Assembly (NCBI GenBank): GCA_027005175.1
Contig: JALTMC010000134.1
Coordinates: 14,118-25,153, forward strand
DNA from: Myxococcales bacterium
GTDB lineage: Bacteria > Myxococcota_C > UBA6777
Reading direction: 5' to 3'
Length of the DNA: 11,036 bases
Shown: positions 1 through 6,650 of the stretch, one piece after another
Layout of the letters: every line of letters starts with the position of its first letter
Numbering within the stretch: the first letter of the stretch is position 1
Position numbers and translations under genes: made by a program
The notes under the pieces: generated by a model
The model's input: only the letters and a program-made list of their open reading frames with translations
Told to the model about the DNA's origin: nothing
Database searches by the model: none

Positions 1-2084
1 CTTTTGTCCCGAGGGTTTTCAGGGAACCAGCGTTGCAGGACTTGTGGGGTCAAGCATACCTCTGTCTTGCTCTCTTCTTGCTGCCAGTTGACTTTGAGGG
101 CAGCAGCCTCAAGGTGTGCCACAAGGGTTTCTGCATCCCAGTTTACCATCGGATCATCGGGGTCTTGATAGATAGCTTCTTCGGCCTTGATGAGTCGCTC
201 TCGTAACTCTTCGGGAATCCAGTCGGTTTGTAGCAAACGATAGAGGCGTTGGGTGTGTTGAGGAATCGTTTCTGCCAGGACAATACATCCATCGGCTCGT
301 AGCCAGTGGCTCCAACCTAGGATGGATGCTGGCTTATCAACCGTTTTTAAGAGGGTGTTGTATCCCAGAATATGATCAAATCGCAGATCGTTGTGATGTT
401 TGTCCAGGTATCGTGGTAACTCTGGAAGGGAGGCGGGGAGCGGTATGGGGCGGTTGATTTCAGGGAGTAATTTGGCTTGTTGCAACAGGTTGTTGGCGTC
501 CTTCTCACTCTCGACCCGGCTGTAGACACCCCCCTCAGGGGATGAGCGCAAAGCTTCCCATGTGACGAGGCCATGTTCTGCCCGTAGGTCAAGGATCACA
601 TGGTGCCGCTGTGGGGAAGCCAGGGCAAAGATCCGCTCACGCATCTGTTCCAATCGTTCACCGATTTGGCTTTGGGTTCGTTGCAGCCAGCGTTCTCGGA
701 CTGCGTCCTTTGGGCTGAAGGTGAGTATCTCAGATGGGGCAGCCCCTGCGCCTTCCAGTAAGGCGGCGATCTGCGCCTCACGACGACGTGACACTATCTG
801 TTGGATCGATTCTTCGTAACCTTGCTGGCTCGGTTGGAAAAAGACCTGTCCTTGTAAGTTGTCAGGCAGGTATTGTTGCTCGATCCAGTGATCCCGGTAG
901 GCATGGGGGTAGAGATAGCCTTGTCCGTGTCCTGAGCCTTCTTTGTCGCGGCTGCTGTCTTTTAAGTGAGTCGGTACATCGTCCTCACGTTCTTCTTTGA
1001 CGCTTTTTAATGCGTCAAAGAAGCCCATGACACTGTTGGATTTGGGGGCTGTTGCCAAGTAAAGTGTGGCTTGTGCCAGAGGAAATTGTCCTTCTGGCAT
1101 TCCGATACGGTCAAAGGTTGCAGCACATGCGTTCACCACAACCACGGCTTGTGGATCGGCGAGACCGATATCTTCACTGGCTGCGATCAACATGCGGCGA
1201 AAGATAAATCGGGGATCTTCGCCAGCGTATACCATTCGGGCCAACCAGTATAAGGCCGCGTCGGGATCGGAACCACGCAAGCTCTTGATAAAGGCGCTGA
1301 TGGTGTCGAAGTGAGCGTCTCCTTCTTTGTCGTACAAGAGCGCCCTTCGCTGGATAGACTCTTCTGCGACAGCGAGGTCAATGGCGATCACCCCATCTGG
1401 ATCAGGAGCGGTGGTTTCTACCGCCAGCTCCAGAGCATTGAGTAAGGTGCGTGCATCGCCATTGGCGATATTAACGAGATGTTCAAGAGCTGCTGCCTCA
1501 AGCTGAATGTCTTTTTTGCCATACCCCCGCTCTGTATCTGTGAGAGCTTGGTGTGCGACTCCTGCAAGTGCAGCGGCTTCTAACTTTTGCAACTGAAAGA
1601 TCCTGGACCGACTGACCAACGCTTTGTTGACTTCAAAATAGGGGTTTTCTGTGGTGGCACCGATCAAGATCACTGTACCGTTTTCAACCCATGGTAATAG
1701 GGCGTCTTGCTGTGCTTTGTTGAACCGATGCACCTCATCGACAAACAGGATGGTTCGCTGTCCCAGATCTTTTCGGCGTAAGGATGCTTCTTGCACCGAA
1801 GAGCGGATGTCTTTGACTCCAGACAACACCGCGTTCAACGCGATAAAGTGAGCCTGCGTTGTGTTGGCGATAATCTGAGCTAGGGTTGTTTTTCCTGTGC
1901 CCGGTGGTCCAAAGAATAACAAGGAGGAGAGTTGGTCTGCTTGAATCGCACGACGCAACAAACGCCCTGGACCGACGATCGCATCCTGGCCCATAAACTC
2001 ATCCAAGGTCTGAGGGCGCATCCTCGCTGCCAACGGTGTTTGTGCCTTTTCTCGCTCCCGATTTGCATGCTCAAATAGATCCAT
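1..2084 (-). CDS. rarA: RarA/MgsA AAA+ ATPase fused to a methyltransferase-like domain (3' end outside window)
   Basis: RarA (MgsA) is a clamp-loader-like AAA+ ATPase that acts at stalled replication forks and in recombination. About 694 codons are open to the window edge. Visible motifs are Walker A GPPGTGKT (residues 59-66), Walker B with DEVHRF (116-121) and sensor 1 GATTENP (142-148), all very close to E. coli RarA. The MgsA C-terminal region follows, up to about residue 440. A further ~200 residues resemble a Rossmann-type methyltransferase fold, with VILDLRAEHGLVTWEAL near residues 495-512, where the usual glycine-rich SAM loop (DLGxGxG) reads DLRAEHG. This matches the RarA/unknown-domain fusion known in cyanobacteria and some other bacteria (NCBI PRK13341, about 725 residues), so only some 30 residues should be missing. 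The start has GAGGAG three bases upstream, and the next in-frame ATG lies inside conserved sequence. SAM binding is doubtful because of the altered loop. Confidence 0.93.
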   Translation of the reverse strand, partial: MDLFEHANREREKAQTPLAARMRPQTLDEFMGQDAIVGPGRLLRRAIQADQLSSLLFFGPPGTGKTTLAQIIANTTQAHFIALNAVLSGVKDIRSSVQEASLRRKDLGQRTILFVDEVHRFNKAQQDALLPWVENGTVILIGATTENPYFEVNKALVSRSRIFQLQKLEAAALAGVAHQALTDTERGYGKKDIQLEAAALEHLVNIANGDARTLLNALELAVETTAPDPDGVIAIDLAVAEESIQRRALLYDKEGDAHFDTISAFIKSLRGSDPDAALYWLARMVYAGEDPRFIFRRMLIAASEDIGLADPQAVVVVNACAATFDRIGMPEGQFPLAQATLYLATAPKSNSVMGFFDALKSVKEEREDDVPTHLKDSSRDKEGSGHGQGYLYPHAYRDHWIEQQYLPDNLQGQVFFQPSQQGYEESIQQIVSRRREAQIAALLEGAGAAPSEILTFSPKDAVRERWLQRTQSQIGERLEQMRERIFALASPQRHHVILDLRAEHGLVTWEALRSSPEGGVYSRVESEKDANNLLQQAKLLPEINRPIPLPASLPELPRYLDKHHNDLRFDHILGYNTLLKTVDKPASILGWSHWLRADGCIVLAETIPQHTQRLYRLLQTDWIPEELRERLIKAEEAIYQDPDDPMVNWDAETLVAHLEAAALKVNWQQEESKTEVCLTPQVLQRWFPENPRDK

Positions 2085-2122
2085 TTGCTCCTCAAAGTCA
2101 TCTTTTTTCGGTGAGGTTGTAC

Positions 2123-2153
2123 AAAAAAAGGTGAACCCTAGAGGATTCACCTT
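2123..2153 (-). terminator. Intrinsic terminator between the Arg-rich repeat gene and rarA
   Basis: Read on the minus strand, a stem of AAGGTGAA (one bulged base and two further G-C pairs) closes a short CTAG-type loop and is followed directly by seven T residues. It sits about 50 bases after the stop codon of the 201-residue gene and before the rarA start. It should end that transcript, so rarA probably has its own promoter in the short remaining gap. Confidence 0.75.
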
Positions 2154-2200
2154 CTTTATATCACTTTGCTTTTGTTTACTCAGATTAGACTACACTGAGT

Positions 2201-2806
2201 TTAGTGTCCACGGTAACGACGGGTACGTCGGTGGGTTGCCCATGGGTTACTCCAAGCACTCCAGCCAAAACGACAACCCCAGGCGCGATAGTTGGCGCGT
2301 GCTCTGTTGACGTGGCCATACCAGCGATTGACGGTACGCCTGAGGTGACGGCATCGGCGAGAGTATCGACCACGATGTCGCTTGCAACGACGCCATCGGC
2401 GAAGATAACTTGCACGAATACGCCTGTAGCTGGCCACCGTTCGTGAGAGGCGATGGCATTTCCTGCGTTGGTAACGACGTTGTGCCCATGGATCGCTCCA
2501 CTCGCTCCAACCAAAACGACAGCCCCATTTACGATAGCTGTGACGTGCTCTGCTGACGTGCCCATACCAACGGTTGACAGTACGTCTGAGGCGGCGGCAT
2601 CGGTGAGAATATCGACCCCTGCGCCACTTGCAACGACGCCATCGGCGGAGGTACTTTGTGCGAATATGTCTGTAGCTAGCCACTCGTCGAGCCAAGCGGC
2701 GACACCGACGACTGGAATGTGAATGGGCTTCTGCTTCTTCTGACTCTATGGTCAAGAAGAAGAAAGCCAGAAAGGCTGTGAATGCCACGAAAAGAAACCT
2801 TTTCAT
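2201..2806 (-). CDS. Exported, arginine-rich, cysteine-containing tandem-repeat protein (201 aa), function unknown
   Basis: I do not recognise this family. The start at 2806 has an AAGGAG ribosome-binding site at ideal distance (2814-2819) and opens a classic signal peptide: MKRF, a hydrophobic run, then an acidic stretch ending EEAEA before HSHSS (cleavage near residue 27). An in-frame start at 2923 would bury the signal. The mature part is two consecutive 82-residue units (about 33-114 and 115-196) identical at roughly 60 of 82 positions. Each has four cysteines at the same places (35, 59, 70, 96 and 117, 141, 152, 178), a helix-like Arg-rich half (YLRRWRRCK, RRLRRTVNRWYGHV) and an aromatic end (WGCRFGWS, WS.PWA). 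Arginine dominates and acidic residues are nearly absent, so the protein should be strongly cationic. Inference: it is exported, may form disulphides, and may bind an anionic partner such as envelope polymer or nucleic acid. A terminator follows it. Confidence 0.85.
   Translation of the reverse strand: MKRFLFVAFTAFLAFFFLTIESEEAEAHSHSSRRCRRLARRVASYRHIRTKYLRRWRRCKWRRGRYSHRCRRLRRTVNRWYGHVSRARHSYRKWGCRFGWSEWSDPWAQRRYQRRKCHRLSRTVASYRRIRASYLRRWRRCKRHRGRYSRRCRHLRRTVNRWYGHVNRARANYRAWGCRFGWSAWSNPWATHRRTRRYRGH
2219..2710 (-). repeat. Two tandem 246-bp coding repeats inside the Arg-rich protein gene
   Basis: The two units (about 2465-2710 and 2219-2464) encode the 82-residue repeats. All four cysteines and blocks such as YLRRWRRCK and LRRTVNRWYGHV keep exact register with no gap, which indicates an in-frame duplication of one module. 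The roughly three-quarters amino-acid identity shows that the copies have diverged since. Confidence 0.85.
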
Positions 2807-2813
2807 CTTATTG

Positions 2814-2834
2814 CTCCTTACCCCATCATTGGGG
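2814..2834 (-). promoter_or_regulatory. RBS with an adjoining small hairpin upstream of the Arg-rich gene
   Basis: AAGGAG at 2814-2819 lies seven bases before the ATG at 2806 and decides that start. Immediately 5' of it (2821-2834) is a short perfect hairpin, CCCCA-ATGA-TGGGG, which could influence ribosome access. The RBS is clear; a regulatory role for the hairpin is a guess. Confidence 0.6.
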
Positions 2835-3015
2835 ATGGATAGGTATTGAATCCCAATCTGCTGAGAGAGAGGAATAGGATAGGGAATCAGCGGGCCTTCC
2901 CCCCTTAGACGGAAAACAGGCAACTTTATTCAACGTTCCTCTTTTCGTTGGGCCTTTCAGAGGTCGCGATGACTCCGACGGCTGTTGTACACGGTGTGGC
3001 TTCTCTTGTGCAAGT

Positions 3016-3130
3016 ATCCCAAGCTCTTTCTCGTGGGAGCGACCAAGAAAGCGGCAAGTCGTCAGCTAGCTCGCATTTTATTTCGTAATCCCAAGCTCTT
3101 TCCCTTGGGAGCGATCAAGAAAGAGGCATG
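3016..3130 (-). repeat. 43-bp direct repeat, 72-bp period, spanning the amidohydrolase stop codon
   Basis: A 43-base unit at 3088-3130 covers the last four sense codons and the stop of the M20 gene plus 27 bases beyond. It recurs at 3016-3058 with 38 of 43 bases matching. In the inner copy TCCCAAG (3089-3095) and CTTGGGA (3104-3110) form a perfect 7-bp hairpin; the outer copy has one mismatch in that stem. A second pairing (CTCTTT and CTTG with CAAG and AAAGAG) is also possible. No T tract follows on the minus strand, so a standard intrinsic terminator is not evident. Confidence 0.75.
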
Positions 3131-4305
3131 TATTGTGTGATGAGGGTCGCGAAGAGGCTTCCTCCAATCGGCAGGATGTCGTCGTTGAAGTTGTAATAGG
3201 GGCTGTGGAGGGTTTGTGAGTGTGGGCTCTCTGTGTCACCCACGCCTTGCCCTACAAGGATGAAGGCTCCGGGAACCTCAGCGAGGAAAGCACCAAAGTC
3301 TTCGCCACCCATGGTGGGAGGGTGGGAGGTGCTAATGTTGTCGCGACCTACAACAGCGGCAGCCGCTTCAACGGCCATGGCGACACCGTCCGCTGTGTTG
3401 ACCGTTGGATCTATCTTCATCGTATACGTGATCTCGACAGTGGCATCAAAGGCCGCACAGATCTGAGTGACGAGGGTGTCGATGCGTTCCTTGATCATCA
3501 GGCGTACATCTTGTGAGAAGGTTCGCACTGTCCCGCCGATGGTGGCTGTGTCACCGATGATATTGAATGCGCCAGTTCCTACATTGAAGTTACAGATACT
3601 CACGACTGCTGTTTCAATGGGATCGACATTGCGGCTGACGATGGTTTGTAAGGCTGTCGATATCTGGGTAGCGATGATCAATGGGTCGTTGGTAAAGTGT
3701 GGCATCGCAGCATGACCGCCAGCGGCGGTAATTTTAAATTCAAACTCATCCACAGAGGCCAACAAAGGACCCACTCTTGTTGCGATCTTGCCTACGGGCA
3801 ACATCGGCCAGTTGTGTAGACCAAAGATATAATCACAGGGGAATTCATCGAACAAGCCCTCTTCAAGCATTCGATGGGCTCCTTTTCCCCCTTCTTCGGC
3901 TGGCTGAAAGATGAGGTGGACTTTTCCATTGAAATCGCGCGTCTCCTGTAAGTACTTTGCCGTACCAAGGAGGGTTGCTGTATGTCCATCGTGTCCACAA
4001 GCGTGCATCTTTCCGGGATTCGTTGATGCGTAGGGAAGATCTGTTTTCTCTGTAATATTCAACGCATCCATATCGGCTCGGAGTGCCATCACCCGGTTGC
4101 TGTCATTTCTTTGTCCTTCAATGGTGGCGACGACTCCCGTTGTCGCAATCCCCTGCTTGTAGGGGATGTCCCATTCTTCTAGCTTTCGAACAACCAGGTT
4201 CGATGCAAACACCTCCTCGTAGGAGGTCTGTGGGTTCTGATGCAGCTCTCTGCGCAACTCTGTGATTTGTTCTGTGTCATGTACGATCTTATCGAGCAAA
4301 GGCAT
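3115..4305 (-). CDS. M20D family metallo-amidohydrolase/peptidase
   Basis: This 396-residue protein belongs to the M20D amidohydrolases (hippurate hydrolase, N-acyl-amino-acid and IAA-conjugate hydrolases). These are cytosolic dinuclear metal enzymes that cleave N-acyl amino acids or related amides. Expected motifs are present: the LRRELHQNPQTSYEE opening (17-31), LRADMDAL (75-82), metal-binding HACGHDGH (101-108, with C103 and H105), the catalytic pair AEEGGKGA (136-143, E137/E138), GLHNWP (162-167), dimerisation-domain GGHAAMPH (196-203), GGEDF (333-337) and LHSPYYNFND (366-375) with a metal-ligand histidine. The length is typical and there is no signal peptide. A purine-rich AAGGAAGAAG precedes the ATG. 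It looks monocistronic, since neighbours are separated by several hundred bases on both sides. The exact substrate cannot be read from sequence. Confidence 0.95.
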   Translation of the reverse strand: MPLLDKIVHDTEQITELRRELHQNPQTSYEEVFASNLVVRKLEEWDIPYKQGIATTGVVATIEGQRNDSNRVMALRADMDALNITEKTDLPYASTNPGKMHACGHDGHTATLLGTAKYLQETRDFNGKVHLIFQPAEEGGKGAHRMLEEGLFDEFPCDYIFGLHNWPMLPVGKIATRVGPLLASVDEFEFKITAAGGHAAMPHFTNDPLIIATQISTALQTIVSRNVDPIETAVVSICNFNVGTGAFNIIGDTATIGGTVRTFSQDVRLMIKERIDTLVTQICAAFDATVEITYTMKIDPTVNTADGVAMAVEAAAAVVGRDNISTSHPPTMGGEDFGAFLAEVPGAFILVGQGVGDTESPHSQTLHSPYYNFNDDILPIGGSLFATLITQYMPLS

Positions 4306-4444
4306 TTCTTCTTCCTTCTTCCTAAGATTGGGTTCTCTCTTGTGAGGTCTTCTTGGGCTTTTTCTTTTATATCGTAAAGAGATTGATACAGATAGAGGTG
4401 AGGGGGGCCGTTAATAGAGATTGTCAATAGGATGTCGAAGAGGA

Positions 4445-4559
4445 GTTGCCCCTTCCTTGAACAAGGCTCTCTTGGATTGGTGTCTTGATTGAGGCGATGC
4501 GACGATCGCGTGTTTTAGGATGTTGCCCCTTCCTTGAACAAGGCTCTCTTGGATTGGTG
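4445..4559. repeat. 38-bp perfect direct repeat, 77-bp period, containing a CCTTG-AA-CAAGG dyad
   Basis: The copies at 4445-4482 and 4522-4559 are identical over 38 bases, separated by 39 unrelated bases. Each contains the 12-base dyad CCTTGAACAAGG. The second half of the dyad (CAAG) can instead pair with CTTG nine bases further on, giving two mutually exclusive small hairpins if transcribed. Perfect identity in non-coding DNA argues for recent duplication or for selection, as in paired operator sites. Which of the two flanking genes it serves is unknown. Confidence 0.85.
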
Positions 4560-4914
4560 ACTGCAAAGGAAAAGACAACGGATCTCATTGGATTGAGGCT
4601 GCATTATGTCAACGTATCAAAATCCAAAAAGTAATCAGCAGGGGATTCAGGCTTCCGCTCCACTTCATAGGGAGAAGCGGGGACCCCTGTTGTGTTGGCA
4701 ACGTCCTGAAATACAAGGAAAGCCGTGCCTCGTAGGGGCTTCTTGGTTGTCAACGGAGGCGAGATGTGATACAGCTATCCTGTTGTATGAAAAGGAATGT
4801 CTACAACATGCCTCGTCGTCTCTTTCTTTGTACGACGCAAAATATGTATGTGTTTTGTTTGAACCGGCGGACCGAGATTCTTGCCGCTGGAATTGTGGTG
4901 TTAGTATGTCGTCT

Positions 4915-4960
4915 CAGCGATCTTACAAAAGATCGCTGCTTTCTTGTTTGTTTGATTCTT
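4915..4960 (+). terminator. Strong hairpin with pyrimidine tail in the leader of the GH46-like gene
   Basis: CAGCGATCTT (4915-4924) and AAGATCGCTG (4929-4938) form a perfect 10-bp stem with a four-base ACAA loop. It is followed on the plus strand by a T-rich tract beginning CTTTCTTGTTTGTTTG. This has the shape of an intrinsic terminator, although the T tract is interrupted. It lies about 105 bases before the ATG at 5044, with no convincing gene before it. It may end a small RNA made from 4560-4915 or act as an attenuator for the gene downstream. Confidence 0.65.
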
Positions 4961-5043
4961 CTCTCCTCTTCTGTAAGCAGTCGAGAACAAGACAACAAAC
5001 GCAACAAACCAAACAAACGAAGCTATTTCATACCTGGAGTCCC

Positions 5044-5976
5044 ATGAAATCCTTAAGAAAAACTTTCTTGCTGTGCCTGTTTGTGTTGTTGGGGCAGGGT
5101 TTGTTGGTGACAGATGCACACGCGATTTGGCGAAGCATTGCTGTGACTCATACCACTGCCATTCTGATGCAGATCTTGCGTTGGAATGGGCCGGAGGTCC
5201 GTCATTGGAAGCTCAAGCCCACTTTGGTGCTCAAACCCACACCCAAACCAGCGAAGCAGAAACGGAATCAGGGTTCTCCGTCGCAAGGGGGACCAGTAGT
5301 TTTGAGTGCTGCCATGCGACGAAAGATCGTACGGGTGGTGGGTGCTATTGAAAGCCGGTTGGCTTATGGCATTATCAACAATCGTCCGGCCGGAGGCGGT
5401 ATTGCGTACGGTTTCTTGCAGGTCCTCTCTCGTCATGGTGGGCTACATCGTCTGCTTAAATTGTATCGCTCATTGAAAGGCAAATATGCGATTTCATTGC
5501 TGACATATGGTCGGTCAACATCCGAACGCGTCGCGCGGAATCGTTCATTTCAGTGGTTGCTTCGCCAAGCGGGTAAAGATCCAATTATGCATCAGGCTCA
5601 GACCATCTTCTTCTCTCGAGAGTATTTGCAGCCCTCCATCGAATTTGGTCGCCAACTGGGATTGCGTGAACCTGCCAGTTACTTGATTCTCTTTGATACA
5701 TTTATTCATTATGGCAACAAACGATGGCTCCGTAAGATGCTGCTCAAATGGTTCCGTAAAGATGGCGAGCACAAAGCCCTGATCAAATTCCTCTATTGGA
5801 TGCGAGGCAATTTGTACAACTCTTATACTCGATCGTACGGTCGGGGTTCTCTTCAGGTACGCTACAACGCTTGGCGTGCCTCCTATCTTCAGTACATCTG
5901 GCTCTACCAACCCAAACTCACGGGTACGATCTCTGTCAAAGCCCCTCAGTGGAGAAACCCGATCATCATCGATTAA
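5044..5976 (+). CDS. Exported GH46/chitosanase-like (lysozyme superfamily) protein
   Basis: This protein has 310 residues from the ATG at 5044. That start has GGAG at 5036-5039 and gives a clear signal peptide, MKSLRKT, a hydrophobic core and TDAHA with cleavage near residue 27. A Pro/Lys-rich, probably disordered linker follows (about 57-85). The domain from about 90 to 290 resembles, from memory, chitosanase-like GH46 proteins: a glutamate in VGAIES (E103), GGGIAYGFLQ (117-126), LLRQAGKDP (172-180), a FFSREY segment (189-194) and DTFIHYG (218-224). GH46 enzymes hydrolyse chitosan by a Glu/Asp pair; relatives in this fold cut peptidoglycan. The position where related proteins usually carry the Asp before the G.LTYG motif appears to be A116, so activity is uncertain. 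The protein is basic and should be periplasmic or secreted. The fold assignment is moderate; the substrate is unknown. Confidence 0.75.
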   Translation: MKSLRKTFLLCLFVLLGQGLLVTDAHAIWRSIAVTHTTAILMQILRWNGPEVRHWKLKPTLVLKPTPKPAKQKRNQGSPSQGGPVVLSAAMRRKIVRVVGAIESRLAYGIINNRPAGGGIAYGFLQVLSRHGGLHRLLKLYRSLKGKYAISLLTYGRSTSERVARNRSFQWLLRQAGKDPIMHQAQTIFFSREYLQPSIEFGRQLGLREPASYLILFDTFIHYGNKRWLRKMLLKWFRKDGEHKALIKFLYWMRGNLYNSYTRSYGRGSLQVRYNAWRASYLQYIWLYQPKLTGTISVKAPQWRNPIIID

Positions 5977-6101
5977 TGTTTCACCTACTGCTTTCCTCCC
6001 ACTCCGTCCTTACCATCCATCGTGTTAAAGAACCAACACACCCCACTCAGATGGCGTATGAAGCTGTTGTAGCCTTTCTTAAAGAACAACTCTTTTCTTA
6101 A
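5977..6101 (+). pseudogene. Possible 3' remnant of a plus-strand gene (alpha/beta-hydrolase-like tail)
   Basis: The last ~25 codons before the stop at 6099-6101 read like a genuine protein end: HPTQMAYEAVVAFLKEQL, an amphipathic C-terminal helix of the kind that closes alpha/beta hydrolases after the catalytic-histidine region. There is no start or ribosome-binding site of its own, and upstream the frame runs into an alternative frame of the GH46-like gene. The fragment is too short for a family assignment. Confidence 0.25.
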
Positions 6102-6334
6102 TCGGACGCTTGCCCTTTCATCACAAAAACTTGGAAATCTTCCTTGCTTGCTTGTTTGACCGATTCGTAATGTTCATGAATTACCCGGATTCGTTGCTTC
6201 TTCAACCTAAGACACCAGCACTTTGGCTCGTGTGTCGTAGAGTTGTGAGTCCAAGATGACATCGAAAAGTCAAGGATGACCCTTTCGACTTGCTTTATGA
6301 AAGAGACAAAAACATAAAGAACCCTTGAAACCAA
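6098..6334 (-). pseudogene. Possible 3' remnant of a minus-strand gene
   Basis: The final ~37 codons (to the TAA at 6098-6100) look coding: KKQRIRVIHEHYESVKQ and KEDFQVFVMKGQ, a charged helix followed by a beta-strand-like end. The first half of the 78-codon frame is irregular (for example THNSTTHEPKCWC) and the ATG at 6334 has no ribosome-binding site. It may be the tail of a gene whose 5' part is gone. Its stop overlaps the stop of the plus-strand remnant within TTAA. Confidence 0.25.
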
Positions 6335-6344
6335 AGAATCTCAG

Positions 6345-6370
6345 AAATAATGTTTTCTGGCATTATTTTT
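6345..6370 (+). terminator. AT-rich hairpin with T run
   Basis: AAATAATG (6345-6352) and CATTATTT (6361-6368) pair perfectly over eight bases with an eight-base loop, and the right arm runs into further T residues. It could end transcription from the left, but the stem contains only one G-C pair, so it would be weak. Confidence 0.35.
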
Positions 6371-6650
6371 GGATTAGAGGAGGTTGAGAGACATATGAAA
6401 CTTTGGTATTAATATCACACACAACAAAAGAGAGTTTTGTCCAATGAATCAAAAGAGAACAAGTCTCTAGAGCTTCATCGAAAAGAAGCTCAAATTCACC
6501 CAGGAAGAGAGGGTTCACAACGCGAATACCCAGGGGTGGCGTCTGTGGTTATGCCAGATCCGTAACGATAGGTTCTACAAAGGGTTATTTCTTAAACGAT
6601 TCGGAACGTTGGAATCCTGTATTGAATCATGCCGGAAGAGAGGAAGTGAA

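Larger units (their letters stand above)
4306..5043. other. 738-bp gene-free stretch with direct repeats and a terminator-like hairpin
   Basis: This is the divergent intergenic region between the amidohydrolase (minus) and the GH46-like gene (plus). The GH46-like reading frame stays open back to an ATG at 4606, but that extension is poor as protein: rich in Ser, Cys and Gln, with no domain, and it would bury the signal peptide at 5044. I therefore treat it as non-coding. It contains a 38-bp direct repeat pair (4445-4559), an inverted repeat GCGAT/ATCGC between the copies (4494-4509) and the hairpin at 4915-4938. A weak promoter-like pair, TTGAGG (4593-4598) and TATCAA (4615-4620) with 16 bases between, could drive a transcript that includes the hairpin; this is speculative. 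Confidence 0.6.
5977..6650. other. 674-bp gene-poor stretch with probable gene remnants and two hairpins
   Basis: No intact gene is convincing here. The first 350 bases contain two short coding-like 3' ends facing each other (listed separately). After them lies an AT-rich hairpin at 6345-6368, then GAGGAGGT at 6377-6384 followed by ATG at 6395 with only four more codons (Lys-Leu-Trp-Tyr) before a stop. A second hairpin, GAGCTTC/GAAGCTC, spans 6470-6491. The remainder up to the 6651 start should hold the promoter of the small lysine-rich gene, but I cannot point to a clear -35/-10 pair. Confidence 0.5.

Noticed and set aside
2185-2722. Several long open frames on both strands overlapping the Arg-rich gene, one rich in Ala/Val/Thr
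   Set aside because: They mirror the repeated, GC-rich codons of the real gene in other frames, have no ribosome-binding site, and the signal peptide and strong RBS belong only to the 2806-2201 frame.
3220-4265. Plus-strand open frames opposite the amidohydrolase
   Set aside because: They are shadows of a complete M20D gene with every family motif on the minus strand.
4445-4559. CRISPR-like array
   Set aside because: Only two copies of the 38-bp unit with one 39-base spacer, no third repeat and no cas gene in the window.
4606-5043. In-frame 146-codon N-terminal extension of the GH46-like protein
   Set aside because: Its composition looks random (Ser, Cys, Gln, Arg), it contains the terminator-like hairpin, and it would place the signal peptide in mid-protein. 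The start at 5044 has its own RBS.
4766-5047. Possible small membrane protein in an alternative plus frame
   Set aside because: No RBS, no family resemblance, and the frame runs through the hairpin and into the start region of the exported protein.
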